Shown: positions 27,603 to 36,689 of the stretch, piece by piece
How the letters are laid out: every line of letters begins with the position of its first letter
Numbering within the stretch: the stretch's first letter is position 1
NCBI GenBank assembly: GCA_028284325.1
Contig: JANQRX010000008.1
Location: 186,001-250,000 of the forward strand
Length of the DNA stretch: 64,000 bases
Origin: Bauldia sp.
Lineage (GTDB): Bacteria; Pseudomonadota; Alphaproteobacteria; Rhizobiales; Kaistiaceae
Reading direction: 5' to 3'
Program-made: the position numbers and the translations under genes
The notes under the pieces: model-generated
What the model was told of the DNA's origin: nothing
The model's database searches: none
Seen by the model: the letters and a program-made list of their open reading frames with translations, nothing else

Positions 27603-28117
27603 AGGCCGCCGCTCCCTATGTCTTCGGTTTCCCGCTCCCAGTCGGGCGACAGGAGGCGGCGCAGGCGAACGACCGAACGCACAATGACCGCCGCCATGAA
27701 CACCGCGAAGACGACGAACAGGATGTCGAAGCGGATCTTGAGGACCGGTGTGGAGTCGATCTTCATGAACGCGATGAAATCCAGCGTCGGCGGGAAGGCG
27801 ATCAGGAACGCCGCCAACAGCGAGGCAGCTCCGGTCAGCGCCAGGATGCGGCGCACCGGCGGTGTCGCGCCGAGATAGAAGATGTTGAAAGCCACGTGCT
27901 GCTGTTCGCGAACGAGGAACGCCGCCGACCAGAAGACGACCCACAGCCATGCCGCCAGGCAGAGCTCAAGCGTCCAGCCGAGCGGATTGTTGAGGACATA
28001 GCGGGTGAAGATCTGAAGGAGAAAGGCGCCGAAGAGCGCGGTGAACAGGCTCACCGCCACCCATTCGGCGCCTCTCCTGAGCGCGCGCAGCACGGTATCT
28101 GTGCGGCGCGCCGACAC
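27599..28117 (-). CDS. dctQ: TRAP transporter small permease DctQ
   Basis: A 172-residue protein with four hydrophobic segments (WVAVSLFTALFGAFLLQIF, CLAAWLWVVFWSAAFLV and two more) and the RYVLNNPLGWTLELC motif after the first, typical for DctQ. It stabilises the large subunit in the membrane. GTG 28117 begins one base after the binding-protein stop. An upstream in-frame ATG at 28219 lies within the binding-protein gene and is rejected. Confidence 0.93.
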   Translation of the reverse strand: MSARRTDTVLRALRRGAEWVAVSLFTALFGAFLLQIFTRYVLNNPLGWTLELCLAAWLWVVFWSAAFLVREQQHVAFNIFYLGATPPVRRILALTGAASLLAAFLIAFPPTLDFIAFMKIDSTPVLKIRFDILFVVFAVFMAAVIVRSVVRLRRLLSPDWERETEDIGSGGL

Positions 28118-28118
28118 G

Positions 28119-29132
28119 CTACTCTGCCGCGTTGATGCGCTCGAGCAGCCCTTCGGGCCAGGTCGAGGAGAATTCCGAGTCCAGATACATGGACTGCACC
28201 TGTCCGCGGAACGCTGCAACGTCGGGGGTCGATACCGTCAGACCTTCGGATTCGAAGAAGGCGACCAGTTCGGCTTCGTCGCCCAGGCGCCCTTCGTTGT
28301 TGAAGGCCGTCGCCGCCTGTGCCGCCGCGACCACCTTGTCCTTCTGCCCGTCGGAAAGATCGTTCCAGGTCCCGCCCGACATGGACAGGAACACACCGTC
28401 GACCAGGTGCCCGGTGAGCACGATCTGCTTCGTGACCTCGTAGAACTTCGCGGCCCTGACGGTCGGAAGGGGGTTGTCTTGGCCGTCGACGGCGCCGGTC
28501 TGGAGCGCGGTATAGACTTCCGTGAACGCCATCGGGGTCGGATTGGCTCCAAGCGCCTTGCCCAGGAACTGCCACGCGTCGGAACCGGGCATGCGCAGGT
28601 TCACGCCGTCGAGGTCAGATGGAACGCTGACCGCCTGATCGGTCCGGAGGTTGAGCTGCCGCGTTCCCAGATAGGCGACATCGAGGATCCTGATGCCCAT
28701 CTGGTCCTCGACCAGGCCATACATCTCCTCGCCGATGTCGCCACGGAACACGGCCTGCTGGTGGGCCGGATCGCGGATCAGATAGCCGGCGGTGAAGATC
28801 GACCATGCCGGAATCTGCTTGGCGATGTCCTGCGCGGATATCATCGCCATCTCCAGATTGCCGCGCTGCATCGCAACAGGTTCGGTTCCCTGCTTGAACA
28901 GCGTGGCGTTGAGATGAATCTCGACATCAAACTCGCCCGGCGCCGAGCCCTCGAGTTCATCCTTAAACACCGTCAGCATCCTGGCGTGCCAGTCGGCCTC
29001 GACCGCCGGCGTCGAAATCTTCAACTTGATGGCATCGGCCGCGGCCGGCATGGCCGTCAACGCAACGCCGATCGCCAAGCCTGCGGCGGCAAGGCCACCC
29101 AATGTCCCTCGGCGCGTCTTCGATTGGATCAT
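28119..29132 (-). CDS. dctP: TRAP transporter solute-binding protein DctP
   Basis: A 337-residue periplasmic binding protein with a signal peptide (LAAAGLAIGVALTAMPAAA). DctP hallmarks are the substrate arginine region VNLRMPGSDAWQFLGKALGA, the PMAFTEVYTALQTGAVDGQDNP motif and the preceding IRILDVAYLGTRQLN. The combination resembles binding proteins for sugar acids. The ATG at 29132 has a GGGAGGAA ribosome-binding site. It is first in the dctPQM-uxuB unit and divergent from the DapA-type gene, so the 158-bp gap probably holds both promoters. Confidence 0.94.
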   Translation of the reverse strand: MIQSKTRRGTLGGLAAAGLAIGVALTAMPAAADAIKLKISTPAVEADWHARMLTVFKDELEGSAPGEFDVEIHLNATLFKQGTEPVAMQRGNLEMAMISAQDIAKQIPAWSIFTAGYLIRDPAHQQAVFRGDIGEEMYGLVEDQMGIRILDVAYLGTRQLNLRTDQAVSVPSDLDGVNLRMPGSDAWQFLGKALGANPTPMAFTEVYTALQTGAVDGQDNPLPTVRAAKFYEVTKQIVLTGHLVDGVFLSMSGGTWNDLSDGQKDKVVAAAQAATAFNNEGRLGDEAELVAFFESEGLTVSTPDVAAFRGQVQSMYLDSEFSSTWPEGLLERINAAE

Positions 29133-29290
29133 GGCTTCCTCCCATGAGAGTGAAATTGTGTTCCCGAACCAGGTCGGGATCAATCAGGTTTGCTCATTCC
29201 TTGTCGGAACGCATTGCAACGTTATGGTTTGCAGACTAACATGTCAATGATACTTTCACTGAACCTGACAGCCTGAGAGGCGCACCTCCC

Positions 29291-30184
29291 TTGTCCGAGC
29301 TCGTTTCAGCCAACGCAGCACTGGTGACGCCTTTCGCCCCCAACAGCGACGTGGACTGGGCGCGCCTGACCGACCATGCCGGGCAGCTTCTCGGTCGCGG
29401 ACTCACGTCGCTGACTCTCTTCGGGACCACCGGCGAAGGCGCGTCGATTGCGGAGGAAGAGCGCGATACGGCCATCGAGAGATTCGGCGAGGCCGGAATC
29501 GCGGCCGATGTCCTGGTCGACGCGGTGCTGCGATCATCCGCACGCGAGGCCGGATCACAGGCGCGACGTGCGTTGCGCCACGGTTGTCGGGCGGTGCTGG
29601 TCGCACCGCCCTTCTACTATGAGCCGGTCTCCGACGATGCGGTGTTCGCCTGGTTTGCCGAAGCCGTCGAGCGCATGGGCAGCGAAGCGCGCGATGTCAT
29701 CCTGTACAACATCCCCGGCGTGACGGGCGTTCACGTCGGTCCGGACCTCGTCGACCGGTTGCGCCTCGCTTTCGGACCGGTGATCGCAGGCGTCAAGGAC
29801 TCGTCCGGTGACGAGGCGACGACGCGGCTGTTCTTACAATCCCACCGTGATCTCTGCATACTGGTCGGCCATGAAGGCTACCTCGCCGACGCCATTCTCA
29901 AGGGCGCAAGTGGAACGATCAGCGGGATCGCGAATTTCGAACCGGAACTTGTTGCGCGGCTTGTTGCCGGACGGCAGGACGACCGCGCCCAACCGCTCGT
30001 CGACATGATCGTGGCGTGCCCGGTTGTGCCGGCCGTCAAGGAACTGATGGCGCGCCGCAACGGTGCACACTGGCGTCGTGTTCGCCCGCCGCTCCAGCCG
30101 TTGTCCACGCAGCAGGCGTCCGGGATTGTGGGCAAGTACGAAACGCTCTTCGACATCAGGGAGGCGACGCGTGCCGGCAGGTGA
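29291..30184 (+). CDS. DapA-family aldolase (possible 2-keto-3-deoxy sugar acid aldolase)
   Basis: A 297-residue class I aldolase of the dihydrodipicolinate synthase/N-acetylneuraminate lyase family. Schiff-base lysine K169 in AGVKDSSGD, tyrosine Y139 in LYNIPGVTG and GTTGEG near residue 46 are all present. In this setting cleavage of 2-keto-3-deoxy-gluconate or -galactonate into pyruvate and glyceraldehyde is likelier than lysine synthesis. It starts with TTG at 29291. It overlaps the GntR regulator by 14 bp and is divergent from the TRAP operon. Confidence 0.85.
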   Translation: MSELVSANAALVTPFAPNSDVDWARLTDHAGQLLGRGLTSLTLFGTTGEGASIAEEERDTAIERFGEAGIAADVLVDAVLRSSAREAGSQARRALRHGCRAVLVAPPFYYEPVSDDAVFAWFAEAVERMGSEARDVILYNIPGVTGVHVGPDLVDRLRLAFGPVIAGVKDSSGDEATTRLFLQSHRDLCILVGHEGYLADAILKGASGTISGIANFEPELVARLVAGRQDDRAQPLVDMIVACPVVPAVKELMARRNGAHWRRVRPPLQPLSTQQASGIVGKYETLFDIREATRAGR

Positions 30185-30839
30185 AACGTCCGCGGTCAAG
30201 CCTCGCCTGCGCGAGCGCGCCTACGAGAAATTCACCCAGCAACTCATCGACCGGTCGATTCTGCCCGGTCAGTTCGTATCCCAGCGCGAACTCGTCCAGC
30301 TCACCGGCCTGCCGCTCGGCGCGATCCGTGAGTTGATCCCGCGGCTGGAGGCGGACGGCCTGGTGACGACGGTGCCCCAGCGGGGGATGCAGATCGCTCC
30401 GGTCGACCTGAACCTGATCCGCAACGCGTTCCAGTTGCGACTGGTCCTGGAACGGGAGGCCGCGTCGCACTTCGCCACACACGCCCTGGACAGCGAGATC
30501 AGGGAGATACGGGAATCCCATGAAGAGATCATCGCCGAGGCCGAGCGCAACATATCGGTCGAACTGCGGGACCGCGCGCAGGCCCTGGACTGGGCGTTCC
30601 ACGACACGCTGATCGACGCGCTCGGCAACGAGATCATCTCCGACGTCTATCGCGTCAATTCCATCAAGATCCGGCTCATTCGCCAGGAGGAGACACGGCT
30701 CCTCCGGCGCCTGATCGTGCCGGTCATGTCCGAGCACATGAAGGTCATCGAAGCCCTGGAATCGCGAGATCCGGTCGCCGCCGGCTCAGCGATCGCCGAA
30801 CACATCATCGGCGCAAGAAACCGGGCGACAGAAATCTAG
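30171..30839 (+). CDS. GntR-family transcriptional regulator (FCD domain)
   Basis: A 222-residue FadR-type regulator: wing helix with FVSQRELVQLTGLPLGAIRE, then the FCD helices (RNAFQLRLVLEREAASHFAT, LDWAFHDTLIDALGNEII). GTG 30171 has a GGGAGGC ribosome-binding site within the end of the aldolase gene. Being co-transcribed with the aldolase and divergent from dctPQM, it most likely controls the TRAP/uronate genes. I see no clear palindrome for it in 29133-29290. Confidence 0.87.
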   Translation: MPAGETSAVKPRLRERAYEKFTQQLIDRSILPGQFVSQRELVQLTGLPLGAIRELIPRLEADGLVTTVPQRGMQIAPVDLNLIRNAFQLRLVLEREAASHFATHALDSEIREIRESHEEIIAEAERNISVELRDRAQALDWAFHDTLIDALGNEIISDVYRVNSIKIRLIRQEETRLLRRLIVPVMSEHMKVIEALESRDPVAAGSAIAEHIIGARNRATEI

Positions 30840-31107
30840 CCGACCGCCGCGGACCCGCGGTGCGCACGGAGCTTCCCGCCGACGGTCTGATGCCATGCGG
30901 GGAAGCTGCCAGCATCAGGTTCGCGCCGTCAGCCCGTCCCGTCTGTTTCCGACCCTCCGCAGGACCTTGCCTGGTGCGCTCGCGGCGGCTTCAACCGTAC
31001 GCCGCGGCGTCCTTCCGCACGTCGGACCTGTCCACGCTCCATCCACCATTGACAACCCGCGAGGAGGATTTATCATACCAAGATATAGTTAAGTAGGATT
31101 TAATCTG
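30840..31107. other. 268-bp region upstream of the galactonate-dehydratase-like gene
   Basis: No gene is apparent. An inverted repeat AGCTTCCC...GGGAAGCT (about 30870-30906) with a 22-nt loop follows the GntR gene and could be a terminator-like structure. The last 45 bp are notably A/T-rich and end in AAGTAGGA before the TTG start, so the promoter of the next operon is probably here. Confidence 0.4.
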
Positions 31108-32280
31108 TTGAAGATCACACGAATCGACCCGGTGGTGGTCAACGCCGAAATGCGGAACTGGGTGTTCGTGCGTGTCGAGACGGACCAGCCGGGCCTGATC
31201 GGCTGGGGCGAGGCCACACTCGAGTGGAAGACGCGGGCGGTGGTCGGCGCCATCGAGGATGTCGCGTGCCTGCTGATCGGCGAGGATCCGGCGAACACCG
31301 AGCACCTCTACCGCGTGATGAAGAAGCACTCCTTCTGGCGCATGGGTGCGATCGGCAATTCCACCATCTCCGGCATTGAGATCGCCCTGTTCGACATCCT
31401 GGGGAAGTCGCTCGGCGTTCCGGTCTGGCAACTCCTAGGGGGAAAGGTCCGCGACCGGGTCCGTCTCTACGCCCATCTCGGCCTCGGCGACATGCGGGCC
31501 GTCTACGGCTCCGGCGATCCGACCGAGGCTATCGAGCGCGCCACCGACGTGATCGAGCGCGGGTACCGGGCGCTGAAGGTGCTCTGCCTGCCCTACTCCC
31601 ACTTCACGGCCACACCGCGCGAGGTCGATCGGGTCGCGAACCTGGCCGGGCGGCTGCGCGAGACCGTCGGCGACGACATCGACCTCATGTTCGATTTCCA
31701 CGGCCGCCCGGCTTCGCTTTCGCTGGCCCGGGCTTACGTCGAGGCCGTCTCCGTTGCCCGGCCCATGTTCGTGGAGGAACCCCTGCCGCCCGGCGATTGT
31801 ACGAGCCTGGCGTTGCTCAGCCACACTTCACCGGTCCCGATTGCCGCCGGGGAGCGCCTGGTGGAACGGAACGAATTCGACGAGCTCATTCGCACGCGCG
31901 CGGTCAGCTTCATTCAGCCGGACATCTGCCACTGCGGCGGCCTCGGTGAGGCCAAGAAGCTGGCCGCGATGGCCGAGGTCGCCAGCGTGGGTGTCGCCCC
32001 GCACAATCCCCTGGGCCCGATCGCGAGCGCGGCCGCCCTCCATTTCGCGGTCTCGACGCCGAACCACGTCATCCAGGAGGAGATGACCGGAGCGGTGCCG
32101 TGGTTCGACGAGGTCGTCACCGAACCCCTTCAGCGCGACGGCGGCTACTGGACGGTGCCGACGAAGCCGGGCCTCGGGGTCGACGTCAACGAGGACGCCT
32201 GCGCCCGCCATCCGTTCGCGCAGGAGGTGGTGCTGCCCAGGGAAGCCATCCTCGCCGACGGAACGATCGTGGACTGGTAG
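31108..32280 (+). CDS. Enolase-superfamily sugar-acid dehydratase, galactonate dehydratase (DgoD)-like
   Basis: A 390-residue mandelate racemase/enolase-superfamily enzyme. The metal ligands D196, E224 and E250, H198 two residues after the first ligand and H299 in VAPHNPLGP have the spacing of D-galactonate dehydratase, which makes 2-keto-3-deoxy-galactonate. The N-terminal capping domain (KITRIDPVVVNAEM) and GEATLEWKT also fit. It starts with TTG 31108 behind AAGTAGGA. An SDR follows 4 bp later, possibly providing the lactone or aldonate, and the DapA-type aldolase upstream could cleave the product. Other acid-sugar substrates remain possible. Confidence 0.85.
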   Translation: MKITRIDPVVVNAEMRNWVFVRVETDQPGLIGWGEATLEWKTRAVVGAIEDVACLLIGEDPANTEHLYRVMKKHSFWRMGAIGNSTISGIEIALFDILGKSLGVPVWQLLGGKVRDRVRLYAHLGLGDMRAVYGSGDPTEAIERATDVIERGYRALKVLCLPYSHFTATPREVDRVANLAGRLRETVGDDIDLMFDFHGRPASLSLARAYVEAVSVARPMFVEEPLPPGDCTSLALLSHTSPVPIAAGERLVERNEFDELIRTRAVSFIQPDICHCGGLGEAKKLAAMAEVASVGVAPHNPLGPIASAAALHFAVSTPNHVIQEEMTGAVPWFDEVVTEPLQRDGGYWTVPTKPGLGVDVNEDACARHPFAQEVVLPREAILADGTIVDW

Positions 32281-32284
32281 GACG

Positions 32285-33058
32285 ATGGACCGCCTGAACG
32301 ACAAGACAGCTATCATCACGGGCGGCGCCCGCGGTATCGGCGCCGCCGTCGCCGAAGCCTTTAGCCGCGAGGGCGCTTCAGTCGTCATCGCCGACAGCAA
32401 TGCCGCCGACGGCGCGGCAATGGCCGAACGCCTGCGCGATTCCGGTCACCTCGCCGCCTTCGTGCCGGCCGACGTCAGCGATCCCGCGGCCGTGCAGGCC
32501 ATGTCGGACAGCGCGCTCGGCGAGCTCGGCCGCGTCGACATCCTGGTGACCTGCGCCGGCCGCAACGTGTTCGCCGAGCCGCTTGAAACGGATCCCGACC
32601 AATGGCGCGAGGCGCTTGCGGTGAACCTCGAGGGGACATGGAACTGCATGCGCGCCGTCATCCCCGGCATGCTCGAAAACGGCGCCGGCTCGATCGTGGC
32701 GATCGCATCGGTCCACGCCTTCTCGGTCATCCCGGGCACGTTTCCGTACCCCGTCGCCAAACACGCGCTTCTCGGGCTCGTGCGCTCGGTCGGGGTGGAG
32801 TACGCGGCGCGCGGTCTGCGCGTCAACGCGATCGCTCCGGGCTACATCGATACGCAGCCCGTCCGGGACTACTGGCGCGGCAGCCCCAAGCCGGCGGAAG
32901 CCGAGCGGCGGACCCTGCAAATGCACCCGCCCCGTCGCATCGGCCGGCCCGAGGAGGTCGCCATGACGGCGGTGTTCCTCGCCAGCGACGAGGCCCCTTT
33001 CATCAACGCCGAATGCATCGTCGTGGATGGCGGCCGGTCTGCGCTCTACCACGATTGA
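32285..33058 (+). CDS. Short-chain dehydrogenase/reductase (SDR)
   Basis: A 257-residue classical SDR with TAIITGGARGIGAAVAEAF, the NAG-equivalent CAGRNV, catalytic serine in AIASVHAF, tyrosine/lysine in YPVAKHALLG and the C-terminal INAECIVVDGG. The catalytic pair reads Y-P-V-A-K. Probably a sugar 1-dehydrogenase or aldonate dehydrogenase feeding the enolase-family dehydratase with which it is co-transcribed. Confidence 0.9.
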   Translation: MDRLNDKTAIITGGARGIGAAVAEAFSREGASVVIADSNAADGAAMAERLRDSGHLAAFVPADVSDPAAVQAMSDSALGELGRVDILVTCAGRNVFAEPLETDPDQWREALAVNLEGTWNCMRAVIPGMLENGAGSIVAIASVHAFSVIPGTFPYPVAKHALLGLVRSVGVEYAARGLRVNAIAPGYIDTQPVRDYWRGSPKPAEAERRTLQMHPPRRIGRPEEVAMTAVFLASDEAPFINAECIVVDGGRSALYHD

Positions 33059-33140
33059 ACCCACGTCCGGCGCCGGGGTCGGACAGTCGTCAGCATCAGG
33101 TTGCGTCCCAACCCGGAGGGTACGCAGGGAGGAAGACACC

Positions 33141-34127
33141 ATGATCAACCGATTGGCCTGCATGGCCGCAGTCTCAATGCTCATTGGCGGGGTCGCGTAC
33201 AGCGGGGCCGCGGCCGACGAGCTGAAGTTCGGCTTCATCACGAAGATGGGCGACCATCCGTGGTTCGTACGCGAGGTCGCGGGTGCGCGCGAGACGGCGG
33301 AGAGCCTCGGCGTCAACATGCTCTCGCAAGACGTGCAGTTCGACGCCAACCTGACCGTCACCACGTTCGAGACCTTCGCCGGCGACGGCGTGACCGCCGT
33401 GGCCATCGCCATTCCCGATCGCGCGCTCGGTCCGTCGATCTACAGCCTGGCAGAGAAGCACGGGATCGCGCTCGTTTCGGTCGACGACAACATCGAGGGG
33501 CCGAACGGCGAGGTGGTGCCCTATGTCGGCATGGACGCGGCCAGCATCGGTCGCCAGGTCGGGACCGAAATCGCGAAGCTCGTGAAGGCGCAGGGCTGGA
33601 CCGACGACCTCGGGACCGTGAAGGTGGCCTCGATCGAGGATCAGAAGGCGGAGAGCTGCATGCGCCGCAACCACGGTGCGCGCGACGGTCTGCTGGCGAT
33701 GATCCCGGAGCTGGAGCCCAACATCATCTCGGTTCCGTACGACAACACGATGGTCAACGCGATCGACGTGATCTCGACGACCCTGATCGCCAACCCGGGC
33801 GCGTCGCGCTGGATCTTCTACTCCTGCAACGACGATGGCGTGCTGGGCGCCGTGCGGGCCACGGAAAACTCAGGCATTCCGTCCGAAGACGTCATCGGCA
33901 TCGGTATCGATGGATCGCGCACCTGCGAGGCCTACGCCGAAGACATGTCGACCGGCTTCCGCGGCACGATGTGGCTCGACGCCGCCAATCACGGTGCGAT
34001 CGCGATCAAGGCCCTCTACAGCCACGTCGCCGAGGGCAAGCCTTTCCAGGACAACTACTTCGCCGACGCGGTGTTCATCAATCCCGACAACCTCGAGGCG
34101 TACAGCGAGTTGCTCGGCTGCCAGTAA
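33141..34127 (+). CDS. Arabinose-type ABC importer solute-binding protein
   Basis: A 328-residue periplasmic sugar-binding protein of the Peripla_BP_4 class. The signal peptide is in the first 25 residues (LACMAAVSMLIGGVAYSGAA). Similarity to L-arabinose-binding protein AraF is visible along the chain: LKFGFITKMGDHPWFVRE, then IPDRALGPSIYSLA, DDGVLGAVRATENSG and VIGIGIDGSRT. AraF also binds galactose and fucose, so any of these is possible. ATG 33141 follows GGGAGGAAG. Confidence 0.88.
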   Translation: MINRLACMAAVSMLIGGVAYSGAAADELKFGFITKMGDHPWFVREVAGARETAESLGVNMLSQDVQFDANLTVTTFETFAGDGVTAVAIAIPDRALGPSIYSLAEKHGIALVSVDDNIEGPNGEVVPYVGMDAASIGRQVGTEIAKLVKAQGWTDDLGTVKVASIEDQKAESCMRRNHGARDGLLAMIPELEPNIISVPYDNTMVNAIDVISTTLIANPGASRWIFYSCNDDGVLGAVRATENSGIPSEDVIGIGIDGSRTCEAYAEDMSTGFRGTMWLDAANHGAIAIKALYSHVAEGKPFQDNYFADAVFINPDNLEAYSELLGCQ

Positions 34128-34131
34128 CAAC

Positions 34132-34147
34132 AAGGCTGCGGAGCCTT
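34132..34147 (+). promoter_or_regulatory. Intercistronic stem-loop after binding-protein gene
   Basis: AAGGCT (34132-34137) and AGCCTT (34142-34147) pair perfectly around a GCGG tetraloop, five bases after the binding-protein stop and before the ATPase gene. It is smaller than the other three hairpins in the same relative position but G/C-closed. The 72-bp gap is unusual in an otherwise overlapping operon. Confidence 0.45.
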
Positions 34148-34199
34148 TGCACGCCCGAAGTGCGAAGACTCCGCGGCGCCACATCAGGATTCGCTTGGC

Positions 34200-35699
34200 A
34201 TGAACGCCCCCGTCGTCTCGCTGACCGGCATATCGAAACGGTTCGGTCCGGTGCAGGCGCTCGACGATGTCTCCGCCACGTTCAAGTCGGGGGCGATCAC
34301 CGCGCTCATCGGCGAGAACGGGGCCGGCAAGTCCACCCTCCTTCGCATTCTGGAAGGTGAGACACAGCCCGATCGCGGCGCGATCGAGATCGATGGCGCG
34401 GCGGTGACGATCCGTTCTCCCCGCGACGCCCACGAACGTGGCATCCGGGTGATCCATCAGGAGCCCGAGATCATTCCCGAGTTCACCGCCGCGGAGAACA
34501 TCTTCGTCGGCGACTTCAGGACCCGTGGCGTCTCGCTGGACCGTCAGGACCTCTATCGCCGGGCGGACCATCTGATCGAGCATATGGGGGTCCAGGACAC
34601 CTTGCAGCCCGGGATGCCCTGCAGGCACCTTGGCCCCGCGCAGCGGCAGCTCATCGAGATTCTCCGCGCGCTGCGCCCAGGAGCGCGGCTCGTCGCCTTC
34701 GACGAACCGACGTCGTCGCTCACGCGCGCCGAGGCCGAGCGTCTGTTCGGTCTGATCCTCGAACTGCGAGCCAACGGCACGGCCATCGCCTACGTCTCGC
34801 ATCGCCTCGGCGAAATCACCGAACTGGCGGACGAGGTGATGGTGCTGCGCGACGGCGCGTGTGTCGCCGTGGAACCGGCCGAGGGGCTGGAGGAGGATCG
34901 CATGGTCCAGTTGATGGTCGGCCGCCCCCTCGCCGACCTGTTCACGCATCCCTCCCGGACCATCGGTGACGAGGTCCTGCGCATGGAGGGCGTGACGACC
35001 GCGAAGGTGCGCGGCATCGACCTCTCGGTTCGAGCCGGCGAAGTCGTCGGTATCGGCGGCCTCGTCGGCGCCGGCAGGTCCGATGTCGCCATGGCGGTGT
35101 TCGGGATGGACACGATCGAAGATGGTGAGATGCATTATCAGGGCGAGCCGTACCGGCCGCGATCGCCGGCCGACGCCATTCGCGCCGGTATCGGCATCGT
35201 CCCGGAGGACCGCAAGGAGCAGGCGCTCCTCATGCTGCAGTCCATCCGCAAGAACGTGACGCTCGCGGCCAGCCCGATCATCAGCCGCTACGGCGTGATC
35301 GACGACAGGACCGATGCGCGCATCTCCGACAAGGCCATCCGCGATCTCGGGATCCGGACGCCAAGCAACAGGCAGGAGGTCGCCAAGCTCTCCGGCGGAA
35401 ACCAGCAGAAGACGGTTTTCGCCAGGTGGGAGGTGGTCAAGCCGCAGCTTCTCATCCTCGACGAACCGACGCGCGGGGTCGATGTCGGCTCCAAGGCGGA
35501 GATCTACCGGCAGATCGAATCCATGTCCGCGGCCGGCGTGGCCATCATTCTCATCAGTTCGGAGATGACCGAGTTGATCGGCCTCTCCGACCGCATTGTC
35601 GTGATGGCCAACAACGCGATCGTCGGCACGCTCGCAGGCGACGACGCCACCGAGGAAGCGATCCTCAGTCTGTCGATGAACAAGGAAGCCGCATCATGA
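34200..35699 (+). CDS. Sugar ABC importer ATPase (AraG/RbsA type, two domains)
   Basis: A 499-residue duplicated ATPase. Domain 1 has Walker A GENGAGKSTLLRIL, the degenerate signature region CRHLGPAQRQLIEILRAL and Walker B RLVAFDEPTSS. Domain 2 has the expected degenerate Walker A (GLVGAGRSD), signature LSGGNQQK and LILDEPTRGVDVG. The sequence VIHQEPEI is the Q-loop of domain 1. It powers uptake of the monosaccharide bound by the preceding protein. ATG 34200; the stop overlaps the permease start as ATGA. Confidence 0.95.
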   Translation: MNAPVVSLTGISKRFGPVQALDDVSATFKSGAITALIGENGAGKSTLLRILEGETQPDRGAIEIDGAAVTIRSPRDAHERGIRVIHQEPEIIPEFTAAENIFVGDFRTRGVSLDRQDLYRRADHLIEHMGVQDTLQPGMPCRHLGPAQRQLIEILRALRPGARLVAFDEPTSSLTRAEAERLFGLILELRANGTAIAYVSHRLGEITELADEVMVLRDGACVAVEPAEGLEEDRMVQLMVGRPLADLFTHPSRTIGDEVLRMEGVTTAKVRGIDLSVRAGEVVGIGGLVGAGRSDVAMAVFGMDTIEDGEMHYQGEPYRPRSPADAIRAGIGIVPEDRKEQALLMLQSIRKNVTLAASPIISRYGVIDDRTDARISDKAIRDLGIRTPSNRQEVAKLSGGNQQKTVFARWEVVKPQLLILDEPTRGVDVGSKAEIYRQIESMSAAGVAIILISSEMTELIGLSDRIVVMANNAIVGTLAGDDATEEAILSLSMNKEAAS

Positions 35700-36685
35700 G
35701 CAAGGACGACGTGTTGCAGGCGACGCCGACAAAGCCGTCCATCATCTCCCGGATCGGCACGCAGAACATCAGCCTGCTGATCTCTCTGGTCATTCTAATT
35801 GTGATCTTCGGATTTCTGCGCCCGGACGTCTTCTTCACGCCCCGGAACATCATCAACATCGGCCTGGCGATCTCCATCCTGGGCATCCTGGCGATGGCGC
35901 AAACGGTGGTCATCGTGTCGGGCGGCCTGGATATCTCGGTCGGCTCGATCGTCGGGCTGACGACCATGGTGCTTGCCGCAACGGCGCAGGCCACCGGCTC
36001 GGACACGCTCGGCATGCTCGCCGCGCTCGCGGCAGGCCTCGTGGCCGGCGCCGTCAACGGGATCGCGATCGTCTACGGCCGGGTCAACGCGGTCATCGCC
36101 ACACTGGGCACGATGTCGGCGTTTCGAGGACTCGCCTTCATCGTCAACAACGGCAACTCGATTCCGATCCGCGGCGATACGCTGAGGTTCCTCGGTGCGG
36201 GCGACGTCCTCGGCATTCCCGCCGCCATCATCGTCCTCCTGAGCGTCATCGCCGTCTTCATGTTCGTGACGCGCAGCACCGTCGTCGGCCGCAACATCTA
36301 CGCCATCGGCGGCAACATCTCGGTCGCGCGCCTCGCGGGCCTGGCCATCAAACGCTACCAGATCGGGATTTACGTCATGAGCGGCTTCGCCGCCGCGATC
36401 GCGGGCCTAGTGCTCGCGGGGCGCACGATGTCCGGCCAGCCGGCATCCGGGAGCCAGGGGCTGGAGCTTGAGGCCATCACCGCGGCGATCCTCGGTGGCT
36501 GCATCCTGCAGGGCGGACGGGGAACGATCGTCGGGGCGATGCTGGGCGTGCTCATCCTGGGCGTGCTCAACAACGGCATGATCCTGACAAGCGTGCCGAC
36601 CTTCTATCAACTCCTGGCCAAGGGCGCGCTGCTGATCGCGGCCGTCTCGATCCAGGAACACCAGCGCATCGCGAGGGGTGGATAG
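35696..36685 (+). CDS. Sugar ABC importer permease (AraH/RbsC type)
   Basis: A 329-residue permease with about eight to nine hydrophobic helices and the BPD_transp_2 landmarks VIVSGGLDISVGSIVGLT, VNAVIATLGTMSAFRGLAF and SQGLELEAITAAILGG. A single permease works here as a homodimer, unlike the two-permease importer at 47-49 kb. It overlaps the ATPase by ATGA and ends inside the GTG upstream alternative of the GntR gene. Confidence 0.95.
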   Translation: MSKDDVLQATPTKPSIISRIGTQNISLLISLVILIVIFGFLRPDVFFTPRNIINIGLAISILGILAMAQTVVIVSGGLDISVGSIVGLTTMVLAATAQATGSDTLGMLAALAAGLVAGAVNGIAIVYGRVNAVIATLGTMSAFRGLAFIVNNGNSIPIRGDTLRFLGAGDVLGIPAAIIVLLSVIAVFMFVTRSTVVGRNIYAIGGNISVARLAGLAIKRYQIGIYVMSGFAAAIAGLVLAGRTMSGQPASGSQGLELEAITAAILGGCILQGGRGTIVGAMLGVLILGVLNNGMILTSVPTFYQLLAKGALLIAAVSIQEHQRIARGG

Positions 36686-36689
36686 CGCC

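Noticed and set aside
33064-33080. Short G/C palindrome after the SDR gene as terminator
   Set aside because: The self-complementary core is only about 10 bp without T-run, common in this composition.
30910-33105. Shared CAGCATCAGGTT at 30910-30921 and 33091-33102, both upstream of sugar genes
   Set aside because: A 12-base match recurs often by chance in 64 kb, the sequence is not palindromic and the following bases diverge; it could be an operator but evidence is too thin.
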